Shown piece by piece: positions 19,901-29,000 of a stretch of 48,740 nt of DNA. The notes below the pieces were generated by a model. The model ran no database searches, was not told the DNA's origin, and saw only the letters and a list, made by a program, of their open reading frames with translations. Source of the DNA: Laspinema sp. D2d (GTDB taxonomy: Bacteria > Cyanobacteriota > Cyanobacteriia > Cyanobacteriales > Laspinemataceae); contig NZ_JAMXFC010000009.1 in the NCBI RefSeq assembly GCF_025370755.1, positions 1 through 48,740 on the forward strand, written 5' to 3'. Every line of letters begins with the position of its first letter. Position 1 is the first letter of the stretch. The position numbers were made by a program, and so were the translations under genes.

Positions 19901-21074
19901 ACAAATCGGCGATAGACGGGGGGAAGCTATTGCTTTAAACAACTTAGGTTCCACTGACTATTCCCTGGGACGCTACACAGAAGCGATCAGCTTTCACGAA
20001 CAATCTCTGAAAATTTACCGGCAAATCGGCGATAGACGGGGGGAAGCCACTTCTTTAAACGGTTTAGGTACTCCTTACAATTCCCTGGGACGCTACACAG
20101 AAACGCTCGGCTTTTACGAACAATCTCTGAAAATTTACCGGCAAATCGGCGATAGACGGGGGGAAGCCACTTCTTTAAACGGTTTAGGTTCCACTTACCA
20201 TTCCCTGGGACGCTACACAGAAGCGATCAGCTTTCACGAACAATCTCTGAAAATTTATCTGCAAATTGGGGACAGACAGGGGGAAGCGAATTCTTTAAAT
20301 TGTTTAGGTTCCCCTTACAATTCTCTGGGACGCTACATCGAAGCGATCACGGTTTACAAACCATCTCTGGAAATTTACCGGCAAATTGGGGACAGAGAGG
20401 GGGAAGCGAATTCTTTAAACGGTTTAGGTTCCCCTTACAATTCTCTGGGACGCTACACCGAAGCGATCACGGTTTACAAACAATCTCTGGAAATTGCAAG
20501 GGAAATCGGCCACAGAGGGGGGGAAGCCGCTTCTTTGAACAATTTAGGTTCCTCTTACAATTCTCTGGGACGCTACACCGAAGCGATCACGGTTTACAAA
20601 CAATCTCTGGAAATTTTTCGGGAAATCGGCCACAAACGGGGAAAAGCCGCTTCTTTAATGGGTTTAGGTGCCGCTTACAATTCCCTAGGACGCGACACCG
20701 AAGCGATCACGGTTTACAAACAATCTCTGGAAATCCAACGGCAAATCGGCGACAGACGGGGGGAAGCCAATTCTTTAATCGGTTTAGGTGGTTTGTATCA
20801 AAAAATAGGCAGGATTCGAGAAGGTTGTGCAGCCTCACAGCAGGGGATGTTAATTTATCAAGAATTGAATTTATCTCTGGACGCTTACCCGATTCCCAAT
20901 TGGATGAAAAGAATTGCTAAATTCGCGCAACGTGGTAATTTTCATCTGGTAGTGTGTTTTATCGGTGGTTTTGTCGCCTTTCCCCTTTTTATTGTCGCCT
21001 TTCCCTTTGCTTTGATTGGGTTTATTTTGTTAATCCTCTATCGTCTCATCCGTCAGCGATTCAACCGTCGCTAA
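16986..21074 (+). CDS. NB-ARC/TPR STAND ATPase with C-terminal membrane anchor
   Basis: 1362-residue signal-transducing NTPase. Residues 12-43 are a glycine/alanine-rich hydrophobic segment; 230-305 is helical and probably coiled coil. The NB-ARC core has P-loop GIGGMGKST (358-366), Walker B FLLVLDNLE (432-440), the ILVTTQ sensor and GHPL (517-520, replacing GLPL), then a winged-helix part up to about 650. From residue 740 there are fourteen 40-residue TPR units, and the C-terminus (about 1321-1352) is hydrophobic, followed by the basic tail RLIRQRFNRR. Such proteins oligomerise on ligand recognition by the repeats and switch on an effector; many act in anti-phage immunity or cell death. No known nuclease, protease or TIR effector is seen, so the effector may be the N-terminal domain or membrane segment (inference). 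ATG start at 16986. Flanked downstream by two Uma2 genes on the other strand. Confidence 0.9.
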   Translation: MDLLTERQTRLLTAGALVVGGTVCGGPLGTIAASVAAGIVANDIVPQHLNHIAVRLRGSGEKLANHDLTEATGFAIALIIKSLAEAGTYPNSTKKLETLAKYTLEAWQQVADNLKQVKDPHLAPLQETSITALFQGGTTDYVGQTVLEKEDWQDLLNSWLCPGANVKLPDGVVPKLATELRNKFALALREVLKADFENGGKAFAGLTLSLLGEMRGILQKLREESSHAQAEDLTAKLAVVTQLQQELEENSQRFQVLGRQIKSGFEAVLQELGVTRVEIAEMRSELQKELWSLAEAIRETHKRLSDYFTGKKPDLQAISFSLDTNPPKVTNWQGREAELTTVNRWLDDENTKLGVIVGIGGMGKSTLAAKVFWERTDFEDKLWLDLGRRPLYSIVARGILQQLGKLSPQQLEQIEETRLTDGLVHCLQRRRFLLVLDNLESVLQDEGYKDFLQRWVGDCHHTEILVTTQIPPNLVQDKPTELPLPGLSAEEGARLLRDLGLGGTAEELEGFVDQVNGHPLTLRLVAGLLYGEFGDGATLADLTELGSADVGALMSRLQGYHRRELVQLVAVLDASFNRLPETWRKVLLSLVVFRQAFNAEVASAMVGEAVAEKELRGLAKRGFLVAEAGGYTFQPLILDYLKFRVGDLPEGHLRAIEFYQSRFKSRPEWQTVEDVREYLEVFYHRCELGEYEAAFYVIRDGSYSDNCVDRFLALRGNNQLLAELYQQLRNHLPNRQDLRYLASLTSLGSAYHALGRYTEAIYSNKQALEIFRQIGDRRGEAISLNNLGNAYHSLRRYTKAITFHEQSLEIQRQIGHRGGEATSLNNLGSAYHSLGLYTEAITFHEQSLKIYRQIGDRQGEASSLGNLGNTYHSLGGYTEAISFYEQSLEIFRQIGDIQGEASSLGNLGNTYHSLGGYTEAIGFYEQSLEIDRQIGDIQGEASSLNNLGSVYHSLGRYTEAIGFYEQSLKIYRQIGDRRGEAIALNNLGSTDYSLGRYTEAISFHEQSLKIYRQIGDRRGEATSLNGLGTPYNSLGRYTETLGFYEQSLKIYRQIGDRRGEATSLNGLGSTYHSLGRYTEAISFHEQSLKIYLQIGDRQGEANSLNCLGSPYNSLGRYIEAITVYKPSLEIYRQIGDREGEANSLNGLGSPYNSLGRYTEAITVYKQSLEIAREIGHRGGEAASLNNLGSSYNSLGRYTEAITVYKQSLEIFREIGHKRGKAASLMGLGAAYNSLGRDTEAITVYKQSLEIQRQIGDRRGEANSLIGLGGLYQKIGRIREGCAASQQGMLIYQELNLSLDAYPIPNWMKRIAKFAQRGNFHLVVCFIGGFVAFPLFIVAFPFALIGFILLILYRLIRQRFNRR
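19203..20882 (+). repeat. Fourteen 120-bp tandem repeats encoding TPR units
   Basis: The TPR-coding part has an exact 120-base period over 14 units with no insertion or deletion. The core TPR-like consensus is SLNNLGxxYxSLGRYTEAI, followed by an EQSL-I-RQIGDRRGEA tail. Units starting at 19563 and 19683 are almost identical at the DNA level, including silent positions, indicating recent duplication. The first and last units are the most divergent, as in arrays that expand from the middle. Confidence 0.95.
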
Positions 21075-21153
21075 TTCCAATTCGAGACCCGGTGTGATGT
21101 TTTGCGGGTCAGTTTTTGGCAAACTTCCCTCTTTTGAACATGATTTTATAGCT

Positions 21154-21720
21154 TTAAAAACTTAATAAATCAAAAACTTGATTCACTGATAGTTCCCAAT
21201 CTGGAAAACTGCTTAAAACAGGCAGAATATCCGATTCTGCTTTAACGCTGGGGAGGCGATCGCCACTAAACACCATCATTAATCGGTCTTGCGGATCTAT
21301 AAACCAACCCAGTTCCGTCCCCTGCTTCAGGCAAAAAATAATTTTATCCATCACCCGAGTCTGATTTTGTCCAGGAGATAAGATTTCAATCACCCAATCC
21401 GGGGCAATTTTAATCTGATTCTCAACTTCTCCCTTTTCATCCAAAGGAATGCGGGACCACTCAAACACCGAAATATCAGGCACGAGAGAACGCCCCCCAA
21501 ATGTTACTCTTAATTCTGGAAAGGCATAGGCTAACTTTGAGGGCTTCCCTTGATGATTAATCGCCGATACTAACTCAGCTTGCAGTTTGCTATGTTTTCC
21601 CTGGGGCATTGGTTTCTGATAGATTTGGCCGTCAATATATTCGCAGGCAGGTTCAGTTTCGGGTAAGTCTAAAAAATCATCCAGAGACTGGATTGGTGGA
21701 GATTGTGATAAAATTATCAT
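21154..21720 (-). CDS. Uma2 family endonuclease (DUF820)
   Basis: 188-residue protein of the Uma2/DUF820 family, a PD-(D/E)XK-fold group that is greatly expanded in cyanobacteria and often linked to mobile DNA; true substrates are unknown. Motifs: LPETEPACEYIDGQIYQKPMPQGKHS near the N-terminus, AFPELRVTFGGRSLVPDISVFE (catalytic Asp) and APDWVIEILSPGQNQTRVMDKI (Glu). AGGAGG lies just upstream of the ATG at 21720. It is separated by 21 bases from an equally long paralogue on the same strand, so the two form a probable operon. Confidence 0.92.
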   Translation of the reverse strand: MIILSQSPPIQSLDDFLDLPETEPACEYIDGQIYQKPMPQGKHSKLQAELVSAINHQGKPSKLAYAFPELRVTFGGRSLVPDISVFEWSRIPLDEKGEVENQIKIAPDWVIEILSPGQNQTRVMDKIIFCLKQGTELGWFIDPQDRLMMVFSGDRLPSVKAESDILPVLSSFPDWELSVNQVFDLLSF

Positions 21721-21741
21721 CCTTGGGTCCTCCTATGTTTA

Positions 21742-22308
21742 CTAAGAATACAGCCATCCAAATAAATCTTGGGCTGATAATTGCCAATCGGTTAATACAC
21801 TTAAACCGGGTAACGCATCCTCTCCAGTTTTTAATTCTGGGTTTTGATTGGGTTTAAAAATTAACACCGATTCATCCTCTGGATCGACTAACCATCCCAA
21901 CTTTGTTCCATGATTGAGGCATAGGATAATTTTCTGAATTACCCGAGTTGCGGATTGGTCGGGAGACAAAATTTCAATCGTCCAATCCGGTGCAATTGTA
22001 AATCGATTTTCCACTCTGCCATTCGGTTTTCGGGGAATCCTGTGGGATTCAAATACAGAAATATCTGGCACGATTGCAGAGCCACCAAATGTACAGCGTA
22101 ACTCGGGAAAAGCAGAAACTAAGTTCTGAGGTTCACCAAGTTGATTAATTAAGGATAAAAGACGAGCTTGTAATCGGCTATGTTCTCCTTGTGGCATTAG
22201 TTTTCGATAAATTACTCCATTGATATAGTCACTGGCAGGTTGGGTTTCGGGTAACTGCAAGAAGTCTTCTAGGGTAATCTCAGTCAGTGATTGAATTGCG
22301 GGAGTCAT
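21742..22308 (-). CDS. Uma2 family endonuclease (DUF820), paralogue of the neighbouring gene
   Basis: 188-residue paralogue of the adjacent Uma2 protein, with the same motifs in the same spacing (LPETQPASDYINGVIYRKLMPQGEHS, AFPELRCTFGGSAIVPDISVFE, APDWTIEILSPDQSATRV). The frame is open upstream to 22473, but the ATG at 22308 is preceded by AGGAG and gives exactly the length of the paralogue, so the longer start is rejected. The two differ mainly in the N-terminal 10 and C-terminal 40 residues, suggesting an old tandem duplication. Immediately downstream of the STAND gene, in convergent orientation. Confidence 0.92.
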   Translation of the reverse strand: MTPAIQSLTEITLEDFLQLPETQPASDYINGVIYRKLMPQGEHSRLQARLLSLINQLGEPQNLVSAFPELRCTFGGSAIVPDISVFESHRIPRKPNGRVENRFTIAPDWTIEILSPDQSATRVIQKIILCLNHGTKLGWLVDPEDESVLIFKPNQNPELKTGEDALPGLSVLTDWQLSAQDLFGWLYS

Positions 22309-23443
22309 AACGGTTTTCTCCTGAACGATTTGGAAATGCCTCTGAGGGTCTTGCCAAGGTTGGCGCTTGGGTAATCTGGGGTTAAAGTACAGGGCCGATC
22401 GCCCAAGGCATTCTCTTCCCCAGTATAGCTGAATTTCCCGGTTACCATAAGAGTCATCATGTCTTGCTGGCATTTTCTATGACGCACTGCTGCAAGAAAA
22501 GGAGTAAGATACCCCCAGGATATGAATCCCTGTTATGCAAACTCTAATTCAGCTCTTTGTCCGAGCGAATAAACAATAGCTTATAGCGATTTCAAACTCA
22601 ATCGACTCGATTCTTCAGACTTTCTAGGAATAGTTTTTTCTAATCTATTTTATACTTATTCGCGAGATTGGAAGCTGAAGATTATATATATCTAGGCTTC
22701 TAAGGGAACTCCACAAAATAAAATCTTCTATCAGAGATCCCCCCAACCCCTTTTAAGAACGCCAATCGGCTTTTCTAATTCTGCATTAGAAGTTTTTTTA
22801 TGGAAATCCCTAACTCTAAATTTTACCAAATTGAATATCCTAAATTTCCAAAATACTAAAAAATAATTAAATTTAGTGAGAAAGTCTAAAGTTTAGCCCT
22901 AAACTGATAAAAATTTGACCCAAATTGCCCATGACCTTTTCTGTCCGAAAAATGAGGCACTCAGGTTTTTAGAACTAGGCTCATAGCAATGCAAAAAATT
23001 AAAATTGCTCCTCTTATAGCAGAGCCTGTAATTTTTGGAGATTTCTATTCCATACTCTCCTAATTTTACCTGCGGAATGTGGGATAGAACTCTACTCCTA
23101 TGGCTTGTCAATCTGGTAACCACAGATTACACAAATTTTCACAGACTTGAATCCGTGAAAATCTGTGTAATCTGTGGTTTTTCTTCTCCCCCCTCCTCAA
23201 AATCCCCAACCCCGCCCAAAATTACGGAAGTTATCAAAATATTAATATTTTTTACAAAAACAACAAAAATATTGTTTTAATATTAACCTGGATCGCAGTC
23301 GCCTAGGTTCTTTCGACGTTTCCTAGGAATTTATACCTGAAAAAGTCACCTCTCAGAACCCCTGGAATTTTGAGATAATCAACAACAGCTTATCGCAGTC
23401 GCTCAAAACGCTGTATTTAAACCGAACAACGGAGAACACTCAA
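22309..23443. other. AT-rich intergenic region upstream of chlB
   Basis: 1.1 kb of AT-rich DNA with no supported gene; a 74-codon minus-strand frame at 22899-23123 has no family resemblance. It contains the inverted repeat at 23118-23179 and, close to chlB, AT-rich runs (23225-23285) that may hold its promoter. A piece of the CCCCCAACCCC-type repeat occurs near 22741. Confidence 0.5.
23118..23179. repeat. Near-perfect 25-bp inverted repeat
   Basis: Arms 23118-23142 and 23155-23179 are complementary at 24 of 25 positions around a 12-base loop. The outer arm reads AACCACAGATTACACA and its complement. It is probably an intergenic palindromic repeat or miniature element. It lies about 265 bases before chlB. 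Confidence 0.85.
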
Positions 23444-24970
23444 ATGAAATTGGCTTACTGGATGTATGCAGGTCCCGCCCATATTGGCACCCTCCGCATT
23501 GCAAGTTCTTTCAAAAATGTCCATGCCATCATGCACGCGCCCCTTGGGGATGACTATTTTAACGTGATGCGGTCTATGCTGGAGCGGGAGCGGAATTATA
23601 CCCCAGTAACAACGAGTATCGTCGATCGCAACGTTCTCGCCCGGGGTTCCCAAGAAAAAGTCATCGATAATATCGTTCGCAAGGACCAAGAAGAAACCCC
23701 CGACTTGATTGTACTCACCCCCACCTGTACCTCTAGCATTCTCCAAGAAGATTTACAAAACTTTGTAGATCGGGCCCAGATGGAGTCAAAAGGCGATGTC
23801 ATGCTGGCAGATGTCAATCACTACCGGGTGAATGAACTGCAAGCGGCAGACAGAACCCTTCTCCAAATTCTACAATTCTATATCGCCAAAGGTCGCAAAA
23901 AAGGGGAAATTGCAGAAGGTAAAACGGAAAAACCTTCGGTAAATATCATCGGCACGACGACCCTCGGTTTCCACAATCAGCATGATTGCATTGAACTGAA
24001 GAAATTAATGGCTGATTTGGGCATTGAAATTAATGCCATTATCCCGGAGGGTGCCTCGGTTAATGATTTAAAAAACCTGCCTCGCGCTTGGTTTAATCTG
24101 GTTCCTTATCGGGAAATTGGGATGATGAGCGCCCAGTATCTCGCCGAAGAATTTGGAATGCCTTATGTGGATATCACACCGATGGGAGTGGTTGAAACTG
24201 CCCGCTGTATTCGCAAGATTCAGCAGGTGATTAATGAGCAAGGGGCAAATGTGGATTATGAAGAGTATATCAATCATCAAACCATGTTTGTTTCCCAAGC
24301 AGCCTGGTTTTCTCGCTCCATTGACTGCCAGAATTTGACGGGTAAAAAGGCGGTGGTGTTTGGGGATAATACCCATGCCGCAGCAATGACAAAGGTGCTG
24401 GCGCGGGAAATGGGAATTCATGTAGTTTTGGCGGGGACTTACTGCAAATATGATGCAGACTGGTTCCGGGAACAGGTGAGCGAATATTGTGATGAGGTGC
24501 TGATTAGTGAAGATAATGGGGAAATTGGAGATGCGATCGCCCGCATTGAACCCTCAGCCATCTTTGGTACGCAAATGGAACGGCACGTTGGCAAGCGTTT
24601 AAATATTCCTTGTGGTGTGATTGCGGCACCCATTCATATCCAAAACTTCCCGATTGGATATAAACCGTTCCTGGGGTATGAAGGAACCAATCAAGTCACG
24701 GATTTGGTTTATAATTCGTTTACTTTGGGAATGGAAGACCACCTGCTGGAAATCTTTGGTGGACATGATACGAAAGAGGTAATTCAGAAAACGATTTCTG
24801 CAGATTCTGATTTGAACTGGACCAAGGAAGCACAAGGAGAATTGAACAAGGTTCCTGGTTTTGTGCGGGGTAAAGTGAAGCGGAATACGGAGAAATTTGC
24901 GCGGGAACGTGGGTTCAGTCAGATTTCTTTGGAAGTGATGTATGCCGCGAAAGAATCGGTAGGCGCGTAG
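23444..24970 (+). CDS. chlB: Light-independent protochlorophyllide reductase subunit B
   Basis: 508-residue subunit of the dark-operative protochlorophyllide oxidoreductase. Together with ChlN it forms the catalytic heterotetramer that receives electrons from the ChlL Fe protein to reduce protochlorophyllide without light. The protein matches ChlB from the start ([20 protein letters not shown]), with [17 protein letters not shown] (cluster-ligand cysteine region), [19 protein letters not shown] and [20 protein letters not shown]. The C-terminal [32 protein letters not shown] region is also typical. GGAG lies 13 bases before the ATG. Neither chlN nor chlL is in the window. Confidence 0.98.
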   Translation: MKLAYWMYAGPAHIGTLRIASSFKNVHAIMHAPLGDDYFNVMRSMLERERNYTPVTTSIVDRNVLARGSQEKVIDNIVRKDQEETPDLIVLTPTCTSSILQEDLQNFVDRAQMESKGDVMLADVNHYRVNELQAADRTLLQILQFYIAKGRKKGEIAEGKTEKPSVNIIGTTTLGFHNQHDCIELKKLMADLGIEINAIIPEGASVNDLKNLPRAWFNLVPYREIGMMSAQYLAEEFGMPYVDITPMGVVETARCIRKIQQVINEQGANVDYEEYINHQTMFVSQAAWFSRSIDCQNLTGKKAVVFGDNTHAAAMTKVLAREMGIHVVLAGTYCKYDADWFREQVSEYCDEVLISEDNGEIGDAIARIEPSAIFGTQMERHVGKRLNIPCGVIAAPIHIQNFPIGYKPFLGYEGTNQVTDLVYNSFTLGMEDHLLEIFGGHDTKEVIQKTISADSDLNWTKEAQGELNKVPGFVRGKVKRNTEKFARERGFSQISLEVMYAAKESVGA

Positions 24971-25182
24971 ATTGGAGGGTTGGGTGGGGTGACCCACCTG
25001 GCACAAATTATCAGGGTGCGATCGCCTAACAGAACAAGAGGCGATCGCCCGATATTCTTTCTCGATATTGAGACATTGTTGAATTTATTTCAATGTCGCG
25101 TCTCCAACTTCCATAAAACTGCTCTAGGGAGTCTTTCAGAAATTACCCATCCCAAACCGCTGCCAGAATCGTTAGATAAAGC

Positions 25183-25979
25183 GAAACTATTGCAGTGGAC
25201 AGCAAAGTTTTATGAGGGTCTTATGAAGCCATTAATGATAACGCTAATGTAGATTCTTAGAGGGCCATTATATTAGTAAGTACCTACATCGTAGAACGAG
25301 GGCTAATTCTTGACCCCTACGAAGTGGATTCAATAACTAATGAAGTCACTGCCTTACCCGCATTTATTAAAGAAATGGCCCTCAATTGCCTGGTGTTTGC
25401 TTTTGATGCAATCAGTACCCAAAAAAAACTGCTCAAGTCATCGTAGACAGTGGGAATGAGTATATTGGAGCGCTCAAAGGCAACCAATCAGGTCTAGTTG
25501 AAGCAGTCCAAGCCAATTTTAAAGCTATTCAGACTCATGAATCTCACAATGTTGGTCACGGTTGCGTTGAAAAACGCAGGGTCAGTATTAGTAATCAGTT
25601 AGATAATATTCCGAAATTTCCTGGACTTAAAACCGTGATTCGCGTTGCGTCATACTGCGAAGTCCATCGAACAAATATTATTGAACCCAGTGTTGAAATT
25701 CGTTTTTACGTTTCTTCTTTGAGTGAAATAGCTAAAGAATTTTCTAAGCGGATTCGAGGTTATTGGGGCGTTGAAAACAAGATGCATTATGTGCGGGATG
25801 TAACTCAAGGTGAAGAGGCTTCTCGTATAAGAACAAAACCCTTGGTTCAAATTTGGGCGATCGCTCGAAATTTTGCACGGAACATATACCGTGATTATGG
25901 ATTTGATAATATGGCGCAAACCCAACGTTTGGCGGGACTTGGCCTTAAACTAATTAAGGAATTGTTGGGAATGAAATAG
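25183..25979 (+). pseudogene. Decayed ISAs1-family transposase
   Basis: Conceptual translation gives a 5'-truncated DDE transposase of the ISAs1/H-repeat family. It starts ETIAVDSKVL-stop-GSYEAI (normally IDGK-LRGSY), continues ILVSTYIVERGLILDPYEVDS and FAFDAISTQKK, and after a one-base shift reads TAQVIVDSGNEYIGALKGNQ. It ends with the long intact part RGYWGVENKMHYVRDVTQGEEAS and the stop at 25979. Lesions: missing N-terminal half, stops at 25213 (TGA) and 25258 (TAG), and loss of one base in the run of 8 A at 25421-25428. Only the last 115 codons from 25635 form a sizeable frame with a start. No terminal inverted repeats were found. Confidence 0.88.
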
Positions 25980-26070
25980 CCTTGCCTTTTTCGAGAGGGA
26001 GTAAGCCTGTTTCCTTGCTGTTTTTATTGGTTCTGAATTCGGTTTAAGGTAGAATCAAAGACCGAAAACA

Positions 26071-29000
26071 TTATTTCTGTTTGATCACTAATAGGGTGAT
26101 ATCATCATAGACTTTTTGACTGCCAATATAGCTCATGACATCATCAATAATTCTTTCTCGCATTTCATGAGCACTGAAATTCCAGGAAGTGCTCACCACT
26201 TCACACAGGCGTTCTAATCCATACTGAACCCCATTGATATCTTCTGCTTCCGTAATCCCATCGGTATAAAGTACAACCCCATCTCCAGGATTCAACCGAA
26301 TATCAGTATAATTCAAAAACTCTGCAATATCCGGTTCAAGCCCCACATATAAGCCTAAATCAAGAGTATCAATTCGTTCAATTTTGCCCCCATTTCTAAC
26401 AATGATCGCCTCTTCATGTTGCCCACTAATTTTCAAGTCTCCCTGGTGGTAATCCAGAATGGCTAAGGTCATGTTTTTATCAATATTCATCCGCTCTATA
26501 TTCTTGTAAATGGCACGGTTAATAATTTCTAAAAACCGAATTGGGTCATTTTCTTCACTTTCCAATAAGGTGCGGACCGCCATCTGTGCCATAATCATCA
26601 ACATCCCACTTTCTAATCCATGTCCCGTAACATCGCCAATGGCAAATTTTACGCCGCCTTCGTGAGGGAGTACATCATAATAATCCCCCCCAACTTCATC
26701 CGCAGGTTCCATAAAACCGGCAATTTCTAAATCGGGAATTTGCTGCAATTCCCGCTCTTTGGGTAAGACCATTTTTTGCAGCTTACGGGTCACATCCAGT
26801 TCCGCACTCATGCGAAGATTTTCTGCTTTCAGCCGTTCGTTTAGTAGGGTAATTTCCTGATTGGCTTCGGCGAGTTGGGCGGTGCGTTCCTTAACTTTAG
26901 TTTCTAAGTTTTGATAGAGTTGAGCATTTTCAATCGAGATGGCAGCTTGTGCAGAAACAACGTTTAAAAGTTCTAAGCGATCGGGGGTAAAGGCTTCAGG
27001 CGTGAGATTATTTTCTAGGTAAAGAATGCCGACTAAGGTACCACGATTCACAATCGGGCTACATAAAACGGATTTGGGTTGCTGTTCTATAATATAGGCA
27101 TCGGTAGCAAACATTTCGGAGGTTGTGGCATCACTTAAAACCACAGATTTTTGAGTGCGGGCTACATACTGAATGATAGACTGGGGGAGTTGTTGGCTTT
27201 GATGTACAGGGATGGATTGCAAGACTTGAATTTCGCTATCCATCGTCCCTGACCCTTCTATCCTGAGTTGCTGATGATCAGATAAAATCAAAAATCCTTG
27301 TTGCGCTCCGGCATTTTCTAGGGTAATTTGAATTAATTGAGTCAGGAGTTTATCGAGATGAATTTCGCTGGCGATCGCCTGAGAAGCTTTCATGATGGTA
27401 GCAAAATCTAGGACTTCCCCCGTTTGGTTATCGGTGGTGCTTAGAGTGACTGTGGTTTGCAGTTCCCCTGATGCCTTGCGCGATCGCTGCGCCAAAATAG
27501 CCGGATACTGTTGCACCAACTGTTCCACTTTCCGCTTGGCCCCCCAAAGCTGATATTTATAGTGAGACTTCTTAAGGTAAACAGCGGCAAAGTCTTCTTT
27601 TCCTTTGTTCCACCAAAATTTACCTGCAAGTTCATGAGCAATCGCTTCATGGTGAATAAATTCCTGTTCACTCGCCTGGGCGATCGCGCGATCGTAGAGG
27701 TCCATTGCCTCTAAATCTTGTCCCAAAATTCGAGCGATTTCTGCTGCGACTAAAAGGAACTTATGCTGGAAAGTTTCGGGACAATTTTCAGCCCAGATTT
27801 TCATCTGGGTTTGGTTAGCTTCCAGTTGCTGCAAATAGAGGGCTGAGTCTGAACTGGATGCGGTAGGATAGAGGGCCGCTAAGGTGAGGGAGTGATAAAA
27901 ATTATAGTCGGCTACAATGATATTCCCGGTAATTGTTGGAATGAGTAGGACAATATCCGGGGCTAAATTTAAAGCTTCAGCAAATGAGCCATATAAATAC
28001 AAAATAGCAAACTTAAAAATTTTATAATAACAAATTCCCTGCCAGCTTTGATGGGCTTGAGAACTTGATAAGTAGGCTGATTCGGAAATTTCATCCCCCT
28101 CAAAAGTCAATTCATTGGTTGTATGTCCCAAGAGGTTAGCGACACCGATTTTGAACCCTAAAATATTATCCGTCGCCCATTGGTTTTGGGTTTCTTGAGT
28201 CACTGCCAAAAAATTACTGAGTTCCGTCCAAGCATCGGGGAGATGAGTCCCTCGACAATATAACCGAATCGCTTGGAACTGAAGAATATAGCCAATGTAT
28301 TGAAACTCTCCCGATAGCCATCCAGCTTTATATCCCTCACTTAACAAAGAATCTGAGGCTTTTAAGGGTTTAACCCAGGGATAAATTAAGCCGCCCACCA
28401 CGGTGTAATTCTTGCATTTTAATGCCGGGTCATTAAACTGTTCAGAAAGTTCCGCAGCTAGAGTTCCAAACTCATTGCCCAAGCGATAATTACCAAAGCA
28501 GCACATCAAAAATCCATAGGTAGAGTATCCCTGAGCTGACTCTCGGGAATGACCATATTTCAAGGAGGTTTGAACAATTTTAGCAACAATAATCGAATAT
28601 AGCTCTAAATTGATAATATAACTGACTGCTAAAAGATTAACCAGTAATTGTATGGCAATGATTTGCTCTGGATCAATCATTTGGGGGTGGGCAATCAAAG
28701 AGGAAATTTCCCGATCGCCCAATTCCTTTTCAATACTTCCAATTTCCAGCATTAAGGCAGATTGAAAGTCGCTCTGGGGTAAGTCAATTCCCAATAGTTG
28801 CAATGCCTTTCGCCCCGCTGCAATTCCTTCAGCATATTTGAACTGGAGGGTGTACTGGACGATCGCCAGGTTGTAGATTTTAGCTTTTTCCAAATCCGTA
28901 TGCGATCGCGCCAGGACCAGGGTAATTAATTCCTCAGCCGCCTCAAAATTTCCCTTGAGATACTCCACCTCTGCCCATTGCTTATGCAGGGCCAAGGATA

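Noticed and set aside
20300-20920. 206-codon plus-strand frame inside the STAND gene with a repeated HRSDHGLQTISGN pattern.
   Set aside because: It is the out-of-frame shadow of the 120-base TPR array; the regular repeat keeps other frames open.
23118-23179. CRISPR repeat or intrinsic terminator.
   Set aside because: It is a single inverted repeat without spacers or a T-run; an isolated palindromic element fits better.
25421-25428. Programmed frameshift in the ISAs1 transposase at A8.
   Set aside because: Two further in-frame stops and loss of the N-terminal half show that the gene is dead, so slippage would not rescue it.
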